A stretch of DNA of 9,417 nucleotides, taken from Clostridia bacterium (GTDB lineage: Bacteria > Bacillota_A > Clostridia > Christensenellales > UBA1750). The notes under the pieces are model-generated. The model was not told where the DNA came from. It worked only from the letters and a program-made list of their open reading frames with translations, and ran no database searches. Of this stretch, positions 1 to 7,218 are shown piece by piece. The stretch is taken from contig JAFPSR010000030.1 of NCBI GenBank assembly GCA_017413675.1, forward strand, positions 1 to 9,417, given 5' to 3'. The stretch's first letter is position 1, and every line of letters starts with the position of its first letter. The translations under genes and the position numbers were made by a program.

Positions 1-1328
1 GAAGCGAACATTCCTTCGATATCTTCGGGAGACGTTTCCTGCCTTACGAGAACGACCTTTTCTTTATTGTTCTTAACAGCGTCCTTTGCCTTTTCAGCAG
101 TAAAATATACTTTTCCGCAAGCCGCTCCGGGAGATGCCGGAAGTCCTTGCGCAACTGATTTGGCGACCTTGAGAGCTTTTGCCTCAAACTGGGGATGAAG
201 GAGCGCGTCAAGCTGCTTCGGCTCAACTTTAAGGAGCGCTTCGTCAACGGAAATAAGTCCCTCGTCAACGAGATCGACCGCTATCTTCAACGCGGCAGCG
301 GCTGTTCTCTTGCCGTTTCTCGTCTGAAGCATATAGAGTTTTCCGTTTTCGATCGTGAATTCCATATCCTGCATATCGCGGTAATGGTTTTCGAGACGGT
401 CGCAGATGCTGACAAACTGTTCGTAAACTTCAGGCATAACCTGAGCCAGCTGGTCAATGGTCTGGGGGGTGCGAACGCCGGCTACGACGTCTTCGCCCTG
501 GGCGTTCATCAGAAACTCACCGAAGAGTTTCTTTTCGCCGGTGGCGGGGTTTCTGGTAAAGGCAACGCCGGTACCGGAGGTATCGCCCATGTTGCCGAAT
601 ACCATCATCTGTACGTTGACCGCGGTTCCCCAGGAAGAGGGGATATCGTTCATGCGGCGGTAGTAGATGGCGCGGGGGTTATCCCAGGAACGGAATACGG
701 CCATCACAGCGCCCATCAGCTGCTCTCTCGGATCAGAGGGGAAATCCACACCCTTCTTATCCTTGTATTCCGCTTTGAACAGGCGGGCCAGTTCTTTCAG
801 GTCGTCAGCGTCGAGTTCGGTGTCCAGTTTTACACCCTTCTTTTCCTTCATTTCGTCGATCAGCTTTTCGAAGTAGGACTTGCCGACTTCCATAACGACG
901 TCGCTGTACATCTGGATGAAACGGCGATAGCTGTCATAAGCGAAACGGGGATTGCCGGTCTTCTTGGCGAATGCCTCGACGACCTCATCATTCAAACCCA
1001 GGTTCAGGATGGTATCCATCATGCCGGGCATGGAAGCACGGGCGCCGGAACGGACGGAAACCAGCAGCGGGTTCTCCAGATCACCGAATTTCTTGCCGGA
1101 AATCTCTTCCAGCACGGCCAGGTTCTTATAAATTTCGGCCTGGATTTCTTCGTTGATCTTCTGCCCGTCTTCATAATACTGGGTACAGGCTTCTGTGGTA
1201 ACGGTGAATCCCTGCGGAACAGGCATTCCCAGACTGGTCATCTCGGCGAGGTTGGCACCTTTGCCGCCGAGCAGGTTGCGCATGTTTGCATTGCCTTCGC
1301 TGAAAAGGTAAACATACTTTTTCGACAT
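1..1328 (-). CDS. ppdK: Pyruvate, phosphate dikinase, N-terminal half (cut by window edge)
   Basis: PPDK interconverts ATP, pyruvate and phosphate with AMP, PEP and pyrophosphate in the cytoplasm; in anaerobic Clostridia it often serves as a glycolytic enzyme. The visible 442 codons are open throughout. They carry the ATP-grasp nucleotide-binding half: GGKGANL at about residues 21-27, VSVRSGARASMPGMMDT at about 90-106, and the strand and loop containing QMMVFGNMG and TGVAFTRNP further on. The fragment ends at TSPEDIEGMFA (433-442), which in this family lies just before the swivelling phosphohistidine domain. The catalytic histidine and the PEP-binding barrel therefore fall outside the window; full-length members have about 870-880 residues. 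The ATG at 1328 is chosen because GGAGGT (1335-1340) lies 6 bases upstream. It follows recO but has its own promoter. No PPDK regulatory protein gene is seen in the window. Family identity is near certain. Confidence 0.97.
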   Translation of the reverse strand, partial: MSKKYVYLFSEGNANMRNLLGGKGANLAEMTSLGMPVPQGFTVTTEACTQYYEDGQKINEEIQAEIYKNLAVLEEISGKKFGDLENPLLVSVRSGARASMPGMMDTILNLGLNDEVVEAFAKKTGNPRFAYDSYRRFIQMYSDVVMEVGKSYFEKLIDEMKEKKGVKLDTELDADDLKELARLFKAEYKDKKGVDFPSDPREQLMGAVMAVFRSWDNPRAIYYRRMNDIPSSWGTAVNVQMMVFGNMGDTSGTGVAFTRNPATGEKKLFGEFLMNAQGEDVVAGVRTPQTIDQLAQVMPEVYEQFVSICDRLENHYRDMQDMEFTIENGKLYMLQTRNGKRTAAAALKIAVDLVDEGLISVDEALLKVEPKQLDALLHPQFEAKALKVAKSVAQGLPASPGAACGKVYFTAEKAKDAVKNNKEKVVLVRQETSPEDIEGMFA

Positions 1329-1386
1329 TCTGCGACCTCCATGATTTTTGCGTTTATGCGTTCTTTTGTGTATCTATAACCATAAG

Positions 1387-1402
1387 CTGTTCTGAAGAAC
1401 AG
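1387..1402. promoter_or_regulatory. Palindrome in the ppdK leader (operator or small RNA hairpin)
   Basis: Two perfect 7-base arms, CTGTTCT and AGAACAG, are separated by 2 bases. The element lies at about +18 to +33 relative to the predicted ppdK start point. As DNA it could bind a dimeric regulator blocking elongation or initiation. As RNA on the minus strand it would be CUGUUC-UUCA-GAACAG, a 6-bp stem with a tetraloop. It has no U-tract, so it is not an intrinsic terminator. Function is inferred from position only. Confidence 0.4.
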
Positions 1403-1426
1403 AACATTCTGCATCACAACCTCTGC

Positions 1427-1455
1427 ATTATACCCGAATTCCAGTAAAAATGCAA
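1427..1455 (-). promoter_or_regulatory. Sigma-A type promoter of ppdK
   Basis: Read on the minus strand, TTGCAT (1450-1455) and a perfect TATAAT (1427-1432) are separated by 17 bases. Transcription would start near 1420 and give a leader of about 92 bases before the ppdK ATG. The promoter starts 29 bases after the recO stop codon. No terminator is visible in between, so ppdK may also receive readthrough from the upstream cluster. Confidence 0.8.
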
Positions 1456-1484
1456 GAAATGCTTCGTTAACATCCGAAAACTTT

Positions 1485-2237
1485 TTACTCTTTTCCGGCT
1501 GATCCCCTGCCGGCTTCCGCAAACGAGGGATCCATCCTCCGGATCACATTCCAGGAGGGAAATTCCCTCTCAAAATGATAGGCGGCGTACAGCCCGGCCA
1601 GCTCCATCGCCCCGACCGTCACCCCGGGCAGGGGCATGTCGGCGATATCCCGGCAAGTGCGCAGGCAGCGGAGCGATTCTTCGGAAATCCGCCTGGCATA
1701 AGGGGAGCAGCGGGCACAGATCAGCCCGCCGTGCTCGATGGAAAAACGGTCGGCATCCCGGTCCCCACAATGGACGCAGCCGGACAGGTTCGGATAAAAC
1801 CCGCCTTTCCGGAACAGGAACATCAGCAGCGGCACAGCAACGCTTTTCGGTTCCATCCCTTCCCGGAGCAGGAACATGGCCCGCAGGACCGCTTCATACA
1901 GTTCCTCGTCCTCTTCCTGCTGGGGAACGGCCGCTTCACAGACCGCGCACAGGAACCCGGCATAGGCAACTGCCAGGGGATGCACCCGCAAGTTATACAG
2001 GCTGTCCATCAGGCTGACCTGCCGGACAAAGAGGTTCTGCCCCCGGCTTTCCAGGATCATTTCCGCCAGGCAGAATACGTCGGTCACCCCGAACAGGCGG
2101 TTCTTCGGCTTCCGGGCCCCTTTTGCCCCCGCGTGCAGGATCCCCGCCTCCTTGGTCAGGAGGGTCAGCATCCGGTCCTCTTCCCCGTAATCGGAAACGC
2201 GCAGGATCAGTGCATGCACCTTGGTGATTCTGTCCAT
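1485..2237 (-). CDS. recO: DNA repair protein RecO
   Basis: RecO anneals single-stranded DNA and, with RecR, loads RecA at gaps in the RecFOR recombinational repair pathway. The 250-residue protein has the family's usual length. The N-terminal OB-fold begins with the typical ITKVHALILRVSDYGEEDRMLTLLT-type strand pattern, followed by GAKGARKPKNR. A helical domain follows, with a zinc-binding site formed by CVHC (C154, C157) and CARC (C174, C177). The ATG at 2237 is only 6 bases after the era stop. Its weak ribosome binding site, TAAGGA (2241-2246), overlaps that stop, which suggests translational coupling to era. It is the last gene of the phoH-recO cluster, and era-recO is a conserved Bacillota pair. 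No key residue is missing. Confidence 0.95.
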   Translation of the reverse strand: MDRITKVHALILRVSDYGEEDRMLTLLTKEAGILHAGAKGARKPKNRLFGVTDVFCLAEMILESRGQNLFVRQVSLMDSLYNLRVHPLAVAYAGFLCAVCEAAVPQQEEDEELYEAVLRAMFLLREGMEPKSVAVPLLMFLFRKGGFYPNLSGCVHCGDRDADRFSIEHGGLICARCSPYARRISEESLRCLRTCRDIADMPLPGVTVGAMELAGLYAAYHFEREFPSWNVIRRMDPSFAEAGRGSAGKE

Positions 2238-2243
2238 ATTTCC

Positions 2244-3146
2244 TTATCCGTTGCTGCCGTCATATCCCAGGGTTTTCAGGTCTTCCGCACGGTTTCTCCA
2301 GTCCGTCCTGACCTTCACCCACAATTGCAGGTTGACATGGGCATCCAGGAGCTTCTCGATGTCGGCGCGGGCTTCCTGCCCGATCTGCCCGATCATGGAG
2401 CCCCTCCTGCCGATGATGATTCCCTTATGGGTATCCTTCTCACAGATGATATTCGCATGGACCGTTACGGTCTTCCCCGTGCCCTGGCCTTCGATCTTCA
2501 GGATCTCGACCCCGATGCCGTGCGGTACCTCGTCATTCAGGTGGCGCAGGGCCTTCTCCCGGATAATCTCGGCGATCATGATCCTTTCCGGCTGGTCCGT
2601 AATCATGTCGTCCGGGAAATACTGGGGGCCTTCCGGCAGCGCTTCCACCATCAGGGTGCGCAGGGTTTCCATCCCGTCCCCCTGCAGGGCGGATACGGGC
2701 ACGATTTCATCCAGAGGGTATTGTGCAAATGAGGCAATCACGCCTGCCAGTGTTTCCTTGCTGACCAGGTCGCACTTGTTGACGGCCAGGATTTTCTTCA
2801 CTTTGGCATGGCTGTACTTTTCCACGAGCTTCCGGTCATATTCCCGGATATCCGAAGCATCCACCATGATCAGGAGCAGGTCCATTTCGTCCAGCGCATC
2901 CCGGGTAGCCTTCACCATATACTCGCCCAGCTTCGTCCTGGGTTCGTGCAGGCCGGGAGTATCCAGGAAGACGATCTGCCAGTCTTCGGAGGTTACAACA
3001 CCCATGATCCGGCTGCGGGTAGTCTGCGCTTTCGGGCTGACAATGGCGACCTTCTCCCCCACAAAGGCATTCATGAGTGTGCTTTTCCCGACATTGGGCC
3101 TTCCCAGGATCGGGATGAATCCGGATTTATAGTTCTTTTTCTGCAT
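2244..3146 (-). CDS. era: GTPase Era
   Basis: Era is an essential GTPase that binds the 3' end of 16S rRNA and assists maturation of the small ribosomal subunit. The 300-residue product has the expected length. GTPase motifs run in order: GRPNVGKS (15-22), TT in the switch I region (42-43), DTPG (62-65), NKCD (123-126) and SAL (152-154). A C-terminal KH domain shows KGIIIGRRGSMI (241-252). The start at 3146 is chosen because AAAGGA (3152-3157) lies 5 bases upstream and the protein then begins in the usual way, MQKKNYKSGF. A longer 316-residue frame starts at an ATG at 3194 that overlaps the ybeY stop as ATGA, but it has no ribosome binding site. The gene follows ybeY by 44 bases and precedes recO by 6. 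Confidence 0.96.
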   Translation of the reverse strand: MQKKNYKSGFIPILGRPNVGKSTLMNAFVGEKVAIVSPKAQTTRSRIMGVVTSEDWQIVFLDTPGLHEPRTKLGEYMVKATRDALDEMDLLLIMVDASDIREYDRKLVEKYSHAKVKKILAVNKCDLVSKETLAGVIASFAQYPLDEIVPVSALQGDGMETLRTLMVEALPEGPQYFPDDMITDQPERIMIAEIIREKALRHLNDEVPHGIGVEILKIEGQGTGKTVTVHANIICEKDTHKGIIIGRRGSMIGQIGQEARADIEKLLDAHVNLQLWVKVRTDWRNRAEDLKTLGYDGSNG

Positions 3147-3190
3147 GTTTTTCCTTTTTCTTTCCTGTATTTCCGTCAGCCGGGCCGGGA

Positions 3191-3673
3191 TCATTCCCGG
3201 GCCAGTCCCAGTTTTTCCATGGTTTCCTCTTCACGCCTGCGCATGATCTCCTTATCCTCCTGCGCTTCGTGGTCATAGCCCAGCAGGTGGAACAGGCCGT
3301 GCGCACAGAGATACCCGATCTCCCGTTCGAAGGAGTGCCCGTATTCGGCAGCCTGTTCCCGGCATTTCGGTACGGATACCACCAGGTCACCCAGCAGGAT
3401 CTCCCCCGTTTCCGGGTCCACATCCTCCGGGTGCGTTTCCTCATGCGGATCATAGGCAAGCAGCGGGAAGGACAGGACATCCGTCGTGCTGTCCACATTC
3501 CGCCAGGTCCGGTTGATCTTCCGCATGTTTTCGTCATCCGTCAGGGTAACGGACAAACTGACACGGTCCGTCATATGGTCTGTTTCCAGGGCACACCGGA
3601 GCACCTTCTCGATCTGCGTATGCAGGGTCGAAAGATCCTCCAGCCCGTATTCGTCAATAAACTCAATTGTCAA
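3191..3673 (-). CDS. ybeY: Endoribonuclease YbeY (rRNA maturation factor)
   Basis: YbeY is a zinc-dependent RNase involved in 16S rRNA 3'-end processing and ribosome quality control. The 160-residue protein has the normal family length. It carries the hallmark metal-binding motif HGLFHLLGYDH, with H125, H129 and H135 as ligands. Upstream is the conserved stretch NRTWRNVDSTTDVLSFP (about 54-70). The start codon is TTG at 3673. The candidate ribosome binding site AAAGGCGG (3683-3690) overlaps the pgpH stop codon and lies 9 bases upstream, and no in-frame ATG occurs until about residue 34. Only 15 bases separate it from pgpH, so co-transcription is very likely. ybeY next to era and the PhoH-family gene matches the known link of these proteins to ribosome maturation. 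Confidence 0.95.
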   Translation of the reverse strand: MTIEFIDEYGLEDLSTLHTQIEKVLRCALETDHMTDRVSLSVTLTDDENMRKINRTWRNVDSTTDVLSFPLLAYDPHEETHPEDVDPETGEILLGDLVVSVPKCREQAAEYGHSFEREIGYLCAHGLFHLLGYDHEAQEDKEIMRRREEETMEKLGLARE

Positions 3674-3688
3674 GGGTAGTAACCGCCT

Positions 3689-6001
3689 TTATTCTTTTTC
3701 CGTCTGTTCGGGAAGGGCTTCCAGCTGCCCGTTCTGGTTCAGGGAAGGATATTCGATCCGTTCATGGTACATGGAAGAAACCGTTTTGCAGAACGAATCC
3801 TCGATGAGCTGGATATCCTTCAGGGTCAGGGGCGCATCGGAAAGCTGTCCTTCCGCAATCCGGTCGGAAATCAGTTTATGGATAAACGTCCGGATCGATT
3901 CCGGGGTGCGGGTCTTCATGGTCCGGGTCGCGGCTTCCACCGTATCCGCCAGGGCCACAATGGCGATCTCCCGGGTGGACGGCTTCGGGCCCGGATAGGT
4001 ATAGTCCGAAATCTGGACTTCCTTGCCGGTTTCCTCAGCTTCCTTCTTCGCCTTTACATAGAAGTACGCCTGCTGGGTCGTCCCGTGGTGCTGGCGGATG
4101 AAATCCACGATTTCCCGGGGCAGTTTGGCCTTCTGCGCCAGTTCCGCGCCTTCCGTAACGTGCGCCTTTAATATCGCCGCGGAAACTTCCGGGGACATCC
4201 GGTCGTGCGGGTTGTCCTCCGTCAGCTGGTTCTCCTTGAAGAACGCCGGACGGTTCATTTTCCCGATGTCATGATAGTACGCCCCGGCCCTGACCAGCAG
4301 CGTATCGGCGCCGATGGCATCGGCAGCGGCTTCCGCCAGGTTGGCAACCATCAGGGAGTGCTGGTAGCTGCCGGGGGCTTCCGTCTGCATGCGTCGGAGG
4401 AGGGGCTGGTTGGAATTACTCAGTTCCAGCAGTTTCTGGGATGTCAGGAGCGTAAAGACCATCTCGAGCACTGGCAGGAGACCGATCGACAGGATCCCGG
4501 AGAGGAAACCGCCGACAATGGCATACATGGCATTGGTGAGAACCGCCGTGATGGAGTTGTTGATCAGGGCGCCCGCCGCCAGGACGGCAACGGCATTCAG
4601 TCCGCCCATCACCAGGCCGGCCAGCACGAAGGTGGTGCGATGCTGGGAACGGGAGATAATGGCAATGGCGATCGTGCTGGAGAAGAGCGTCATGATCAGG
4701 AGCGGGAATGCGGAGGAAGAAAGAATACCTTCATCCGAGAACGCGATGATGCACACGCAAAGGACCACAATCGTATTGATGATCTGCGCCAGCCGCCTGT
4801 GCAGGAGGACCGCAATCAGCAGGACCGCCAGCTGGACCGGGATCACATAGGCATTGAACTCCTTCAGGAGCGTGGCAATGCCGATCGTGATGAGCATGAT
4901 CACGACGTACAGAAGCGTCTTTTTCTTGGAAACCCGGACATCCGGGTAGAACATTTCAATGCACAGTTCCAGGCTGACCCACATCAGCAGGATCAGGAGC
5001 CCCAGCCCCCAGTACAGGCTGCTGTCGCCCCGAGCATCCTGGACGATGCCCAGTTTCTTCATCATCGCATACTGCGCTTCGGTAACCACCTCGCCCTGCA
5101 TGACGATGTTCTGCCCCTTCTTGTACATGACGGGGGCCACATTCTTCATGGCCTCTTCCTTGGCCAGATTGGTCGCATCCTCATCCAGGAAGACATTCGC
5201 CCGGATTACCGAATCCAGGACCGCTTTCCCCAGTTTTTTCAGGCTCCCGGTCCGGACGGTACTGTCAATGCGGACCGTCGCGTCCCGAAGGACTGTTTCC
5301 ACCCGGTCCTCGGAAAGGCCTTCCGAAGAACCCATGCTCTCCGAAAGAATGGAAAGCAGGATGGTTCTGAGTTCATCCAGGTCGGTTTCATTCCCGGTAA
5401 TGATCTCGGAGATCTCTTCGTTGGAGATATCCTGCAGCGCCTGATGCTTATCCCGCAGGATCGACAGGGTCGAGGCCGGGGGAATGTACATGGTCGGCGC
5501 CGGGGCGGACGGAACGGGGTGCGGGGTTGCCGTCGGGACGGATACCGTTGCCAGAGGAGGCAGGCTTCCCCCATCGTCCTGGCTCTGCACCGGCGTACTG
5601 GTCGGCGTCGGGACCGGTGTCGGAGGAACCGGCGTGGGCTTCGCCTTCTGCGCCACATAATCATCATGGAGCACGATGATATCGTCGCACAGGCTGTCAA
5701 TCTGCTGGACGGCGGCATCCGTCAGGGAATCATCCCTGCTGTAGATCGCAATGACCTGGTCTGCCGCATTCTGCTGCTTGATCAGCGTCGCAACCTCATC
5801 TTCCACATCCTTGGTCGCCGTGATGGTCTGGGATGCGATCTCCCCGACCCGCAGGCTGTGCCTTTTCGGGACAGCCGCGGATAATGTTATGACAAAGATC
5901 AGGACAAAGCCCAAAAAGGAGATCAGACAGGTATGGAATCTTTTATTGGATAAAAACCGAGGCATCCGGAAACGTCTGCGGCGTTTCGCTTTTCCGGCCA
6001 T
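3689..6001 (-). CDS. pgpH: 7TM-HD domain membrane phosphodiesterase (PgpH/YqfF type, c-di-AMP)
   Basis: This family hydrolyses cyclic di-AMP to pApA through a cytoplasmic HD domain; the assignment is by homology. The 770-residue protein starts with a basic cytoplasmic tail and one membrane helix (about 25-45). A large extracellular 7TM-HDED region follows to about 325, then about seven membrane helices (about 328-520), then the HD domain. All expected metal and active-site residues are visible: H548 (SYQHS), H577-D578 (YYHDIG), H614, H638-H639 (RQHHG) and D686 (ALADTVEA). The ATG at 6001 is preferred over a GTG at 6007 because AAGGAGG (6009-6015) sits 7 bases before the ATG but overlaps the approach to the GTG. 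A Pro/Thr-rich insert at about residues 120-178 of the extracellular region is unusual. The gene lies 32 bases after phoH and 15 before ybeY. Confidence 0.95.
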   Translation of the reverse strand: MAGKAKRRRRFRMPRFLSNKRFHTCLISFLGFVLIFVITLSAAVPKRHSLRVGEIASQTITATKDVEDEVATLIKQQNAADQVIAIYSRDDSLTDAAVQQIDSLCDDIIVLHDDYVAQKAKPTPVPPTPVPTPTSTPVQSQDDGGSLPPLATVSVPTATPHPVPSAPAPTMYIPPASTLSILRDKHQALQDISNEEISEIITGNETDLDELRTILLSILSESMGSSEGLSEDRVETVLRDATVRIDSTVRTGSLKKLGKAVLDSVIRANVFLDEDATNLAKEEAMKNVAPVMYKKGQNIVMQGEVVTEAQYAMMKKLGIVQDARGDSSLYWGLGLLILLMWVSLELCIEMFYPDVRVSKKKTLLYVVIMLITIGIATLLKEFNAYVIPVQLAVLLIAVLLHRRLAQIINTIVVLCVCIIAFSDEGILSSSAFPLLIMTLFSSTIAIAIISRSQHRTTFVLAGLVMGGLNAVAVLAAGALINNSITAVLTNAMYAIVGGFLSGILSIGLLPVLEMVFTLLTSQKLLELSNSNQPLLRRMQTEAPGSYQHSLMVANLAEAAADAIGADTLLVRAGAYYHDIGKMNRPAFFKENQLTEDNPHDRMSPEVSAAILKAHVTEGAELAQKAKLPREIVDFIRQHHGTTQQAYFYVKAKKEAEETGKEVQISDYTYPGPKPSTREIAIVALADTVEAATRTMKTRTPESIRTFIHKLISDRIAEGQLSDAPLTLKDIQLIEDSFCKTVSSMYHERIEYPSLNQNGQLEALPEQTEKE

Positions 6002-6033
6002 ATGCACTCCTCCTTTTTCCGGCCTTTCCTTCG

Positions 6034-7011
6034 TTAATGGTCAAACCTTTTTTCGTACTTGTCGTAGGCTTTGACAATCGCCTGCACCAGTTCATGCCGG
6101 ACAACATCCCGGTGCGACAGATTGACAATGGCGATATCATCCACGTTGCGCAGGACATCCACTGCCTGCCTAAGGCCACTGGCTTTGCCGCCCGGCAGGT
6201 CGATCTGCGTAACGTCGCCCGTAATAATGACCTTGGACCCGGAGCCGAACCGGGTCAGGAACATTTTCATCTGTTCCGTTGTCGTGTTCTGCGCCTCATC
6301 CAGGATTATAAACGAATCATTCAGGGTCCTGCCGCGCATATAGGCCAGCGGGGCCACTTCGACGATTCCCCGTTCCACCAGCTTCATATAGTTGTCGACA
6401 CCCATCAGGTCATACAGGGCGTCGTACAAAGGCCTCAGGTACGGGTCCACCTTGTTCTGCAGGTCCCCGGGCAGGAAACCCAGTTTTTCCCCGGCTTCCA
6501 CGGCCGGCCGGGTCAGGACAATCCGTTCCACTTCCTTGTTTTTATAGGCAACGACCGCCATTGCCATCGCCAGGTAGGTCTTCCCCGTACCGGCGGGGCC
6601 GATACAGAAGGTCACGGTGTTTTCCTTGATCGCTTTCACATAGTTTTTCTGTCCCAGGGTTTTGCACCGGATCTGTTTTCCCCGGTGGGTAATGGCAACC
6701 ACGTCCTGCATGATCGAGTCGATCATGTCCGCGTTGCCTTCCCGGGCCAGTTCGACCGCGTACCGGATCCGGCTCTTGTCGATCGGCTCCCGGCGCTTGA
6801 CCATGCCCAGGAGCTTGTCCAACACCGTTTCCGCCAGATGGACAGAACCCTCGTCCCCCGCAATGTGGATTTCCCCTTCCCGGGCCATAATCTGCGCCCC
6901 GGTCTGTTCCATCACAACCTGCAGGTTTTCATCAAAAGACCCGAACAGTCTCGAGATCTCTTCCACCGAATCAACGGCCATCGTTCTGATTACATGTAAT
7001 TCGTCGTTCAA
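6034..7011 (-). CDS. phoH: PhoH-family ATPase (PhoL/YbeZ type)
   Basis: PhoH-family proteins are P-loop ATPases related to the helicase core of superfamily 1. Their gene link to ybeY and era suggests a role in RNA or ribosome metabolism, though the exact function is not settled. The 325-residue protein has the usual length. It has an N-terminal nucleic-acid-binding-like region (about 1-110), Walker A GPAGTGKT (138-145), the TRPAVEAGEKLGFLPGD segment (about 168-183), Walker B IILDEAQN (235-242) and ITGDVTQIDLP (about 263-273). The start is TTG at 7011, chosen because GGGAGGA (7017-7023) lies 5 bases upstream. The next in-frame ATG (residue 11) has no such site. It is the first gene of the cluster, 74 bases downstream of a good promoter -10 box. 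Confidence 0.95.
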   Translation of the reverse strand: MNDELHVIRTMAVDSVEEISRLFGSFDENLQVVMEQTGAQIMAREGEIHIAGDEGSVHLAETVLDKLLGMVKRREPIDKSRIRYAVELAREGNADMIDSIMQDVVAITHRGKQIRCKTLGQKNYVKAIKENTVTFCIGPAGTGKTYLAMAMAVVAYKNKEVERIVLTRPAVEAGEKLGFLPGDLQNKVDPYLRPLYDALYDLMGVDNYMKLVERGIVEVAPLAYMRGRTLNDSFIILDEAQNTTTEQMKMFLTRFGSGSKVIITGDVTQIDLPGGKASGLRQAVDVLRNVDDIAIVNLSHRDVVRHELVQAIVKAYDKYEKRFDH

Positions 7012-7042
7012 GAAAATCCTCCCATACCCAAGCGTGGAACCC

Positions 7043-7062
7043 CTGCCGGCGGAACCCGGCAG
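7043..7062 (-). other. Hairpin in the phoH leader
   Basis: Arms CTGCCGG (7043-7049) and CCGGCAG (7056-7062) form a 7-bp GC-rich stem with a 6-base loop inside the untranslated leader of phoH. It lies about 20 bases before the ribosome binding site (7017-7023). No U-tract follows on the minus strand, so it is not an intrinsic terminator. It might affect mRNA stability or be incidental; it does not match a riboswitch I recognise. Confidence 0.3.
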
Positions 7063-7084
7063 ATCTGCATATTATCACATCTTT

Positions 7085-7112
7085 ATCATACGCAATTCCC
7101 TCCTTTTGTCAA
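7085..7112 (-). promoter_or_regulatory. Sigma-A type promoter of the phoH-pgpH-ybeY-era-recO cluster
   Basis: On the minus strand, a perfect TTGACA (7107-7112) and TATGAT (7085-7090) are separated by 16 bases. Transcription would begin near 7078 and give a leader of about 67 bases before the phoH TTG. It lies downstream of the galK terminator and just after a long palindrome (7116-7142). The cluster can therefore be transcribed independently of galK. Confidence 0.8.
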
Positions 7113-7115
7113 TCT

Positions 7116-7142
7116 TCCGGAAGCCCTGCAGGGCTGTCCGGA
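7116..7142. promoter_or_regulatory. 27-bp near-perfect palindrome abutting the phoH -35 box
   Basis: A 14-bp perfect palindrome, AGCCCTGCAGGGCT (7122-7135), is flanked on each side by TCCGGA (7116-7121 and 7137-7142), with one extra base on one side. The element ends 3 bases upstream of the phoH -35 hexamer (7107-7112). Perfect symmetry through the centre leaves no RNA loop, so a DNA-binding dimer site fits better than a terminator. No U-tract follows on the minus strand. The binding factor is unknown. Confidence 0.45.
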
Positions 7143-7152
7143 CCGGCCCCAT

Positions 7153-7192
7153 AAAAAATCCCCCGATATACGCCCTCGGGCGCATATCGGGG
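7153..7192 (-). terminator. Intrinsic terminator of galK
   Basis: The outer stem pairs CCCCGATAT (7161-7169) with ATATCGGGG (7184-7192). After one A/C mismatch (7170/7183) the inner stem pairs CGCC with GGCG around a CTCG loop. On the minus strand the hairpin is followed by a run of six T (7153-7158). It begins 26 bases after the galK stop. It isolates galK from the phoH cluster. Confidence 0.9.
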
Positions 7193-7218
7193 TCCGTTGT
7201 CTTATGGCTGCTGCCTTC

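Noticed and set aside
195..1379. 394-codon open frame on the plus strand opposite ppdK
   Set aside because: Antisense to conserved ppdK with no family resemblance; a shadow frame.
1462..1500. Possible terminator after recO (CCGGAAAA and TTTTCGG)
   Set aside because: The pairing is imperfect and AT-rich and no U-tract follows on the minus strand. It also lies just before the ppdK -35 box.
1238..1522. 94-codon minus-strand frame spanning the recO-ppdK gap
   Set aside because: It overlaps the recO end, the ppdK promoter and the ppdK start in another frame, and has no recognisable product.
1575..2732. 385-codon open frame on the plus strand opposite recO and era
   Set aside because: It spans two well-supported opposite-strand genes, has no credible ribosome binding site or domain, and fits a codon-bias shadow.
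4205..5884. 559-codon open frame on the plus strand, opposite pgpH
   Set aside because: It is antisense to a gene with clear HD and membrane domains. Its product is rich in R, D, H, Q and G with no recognisable domain. It results from the GC-biased third positions of pgpH.
7012..7218. Search for a riboswitch or small RNA in the gap between galK and phoH
   Set aside because: The gap is fully accounted for by the galK terminator, a palindrome, the phoH promoter and a short leader with one small hairpin. No known riboswitch architecture is visible.
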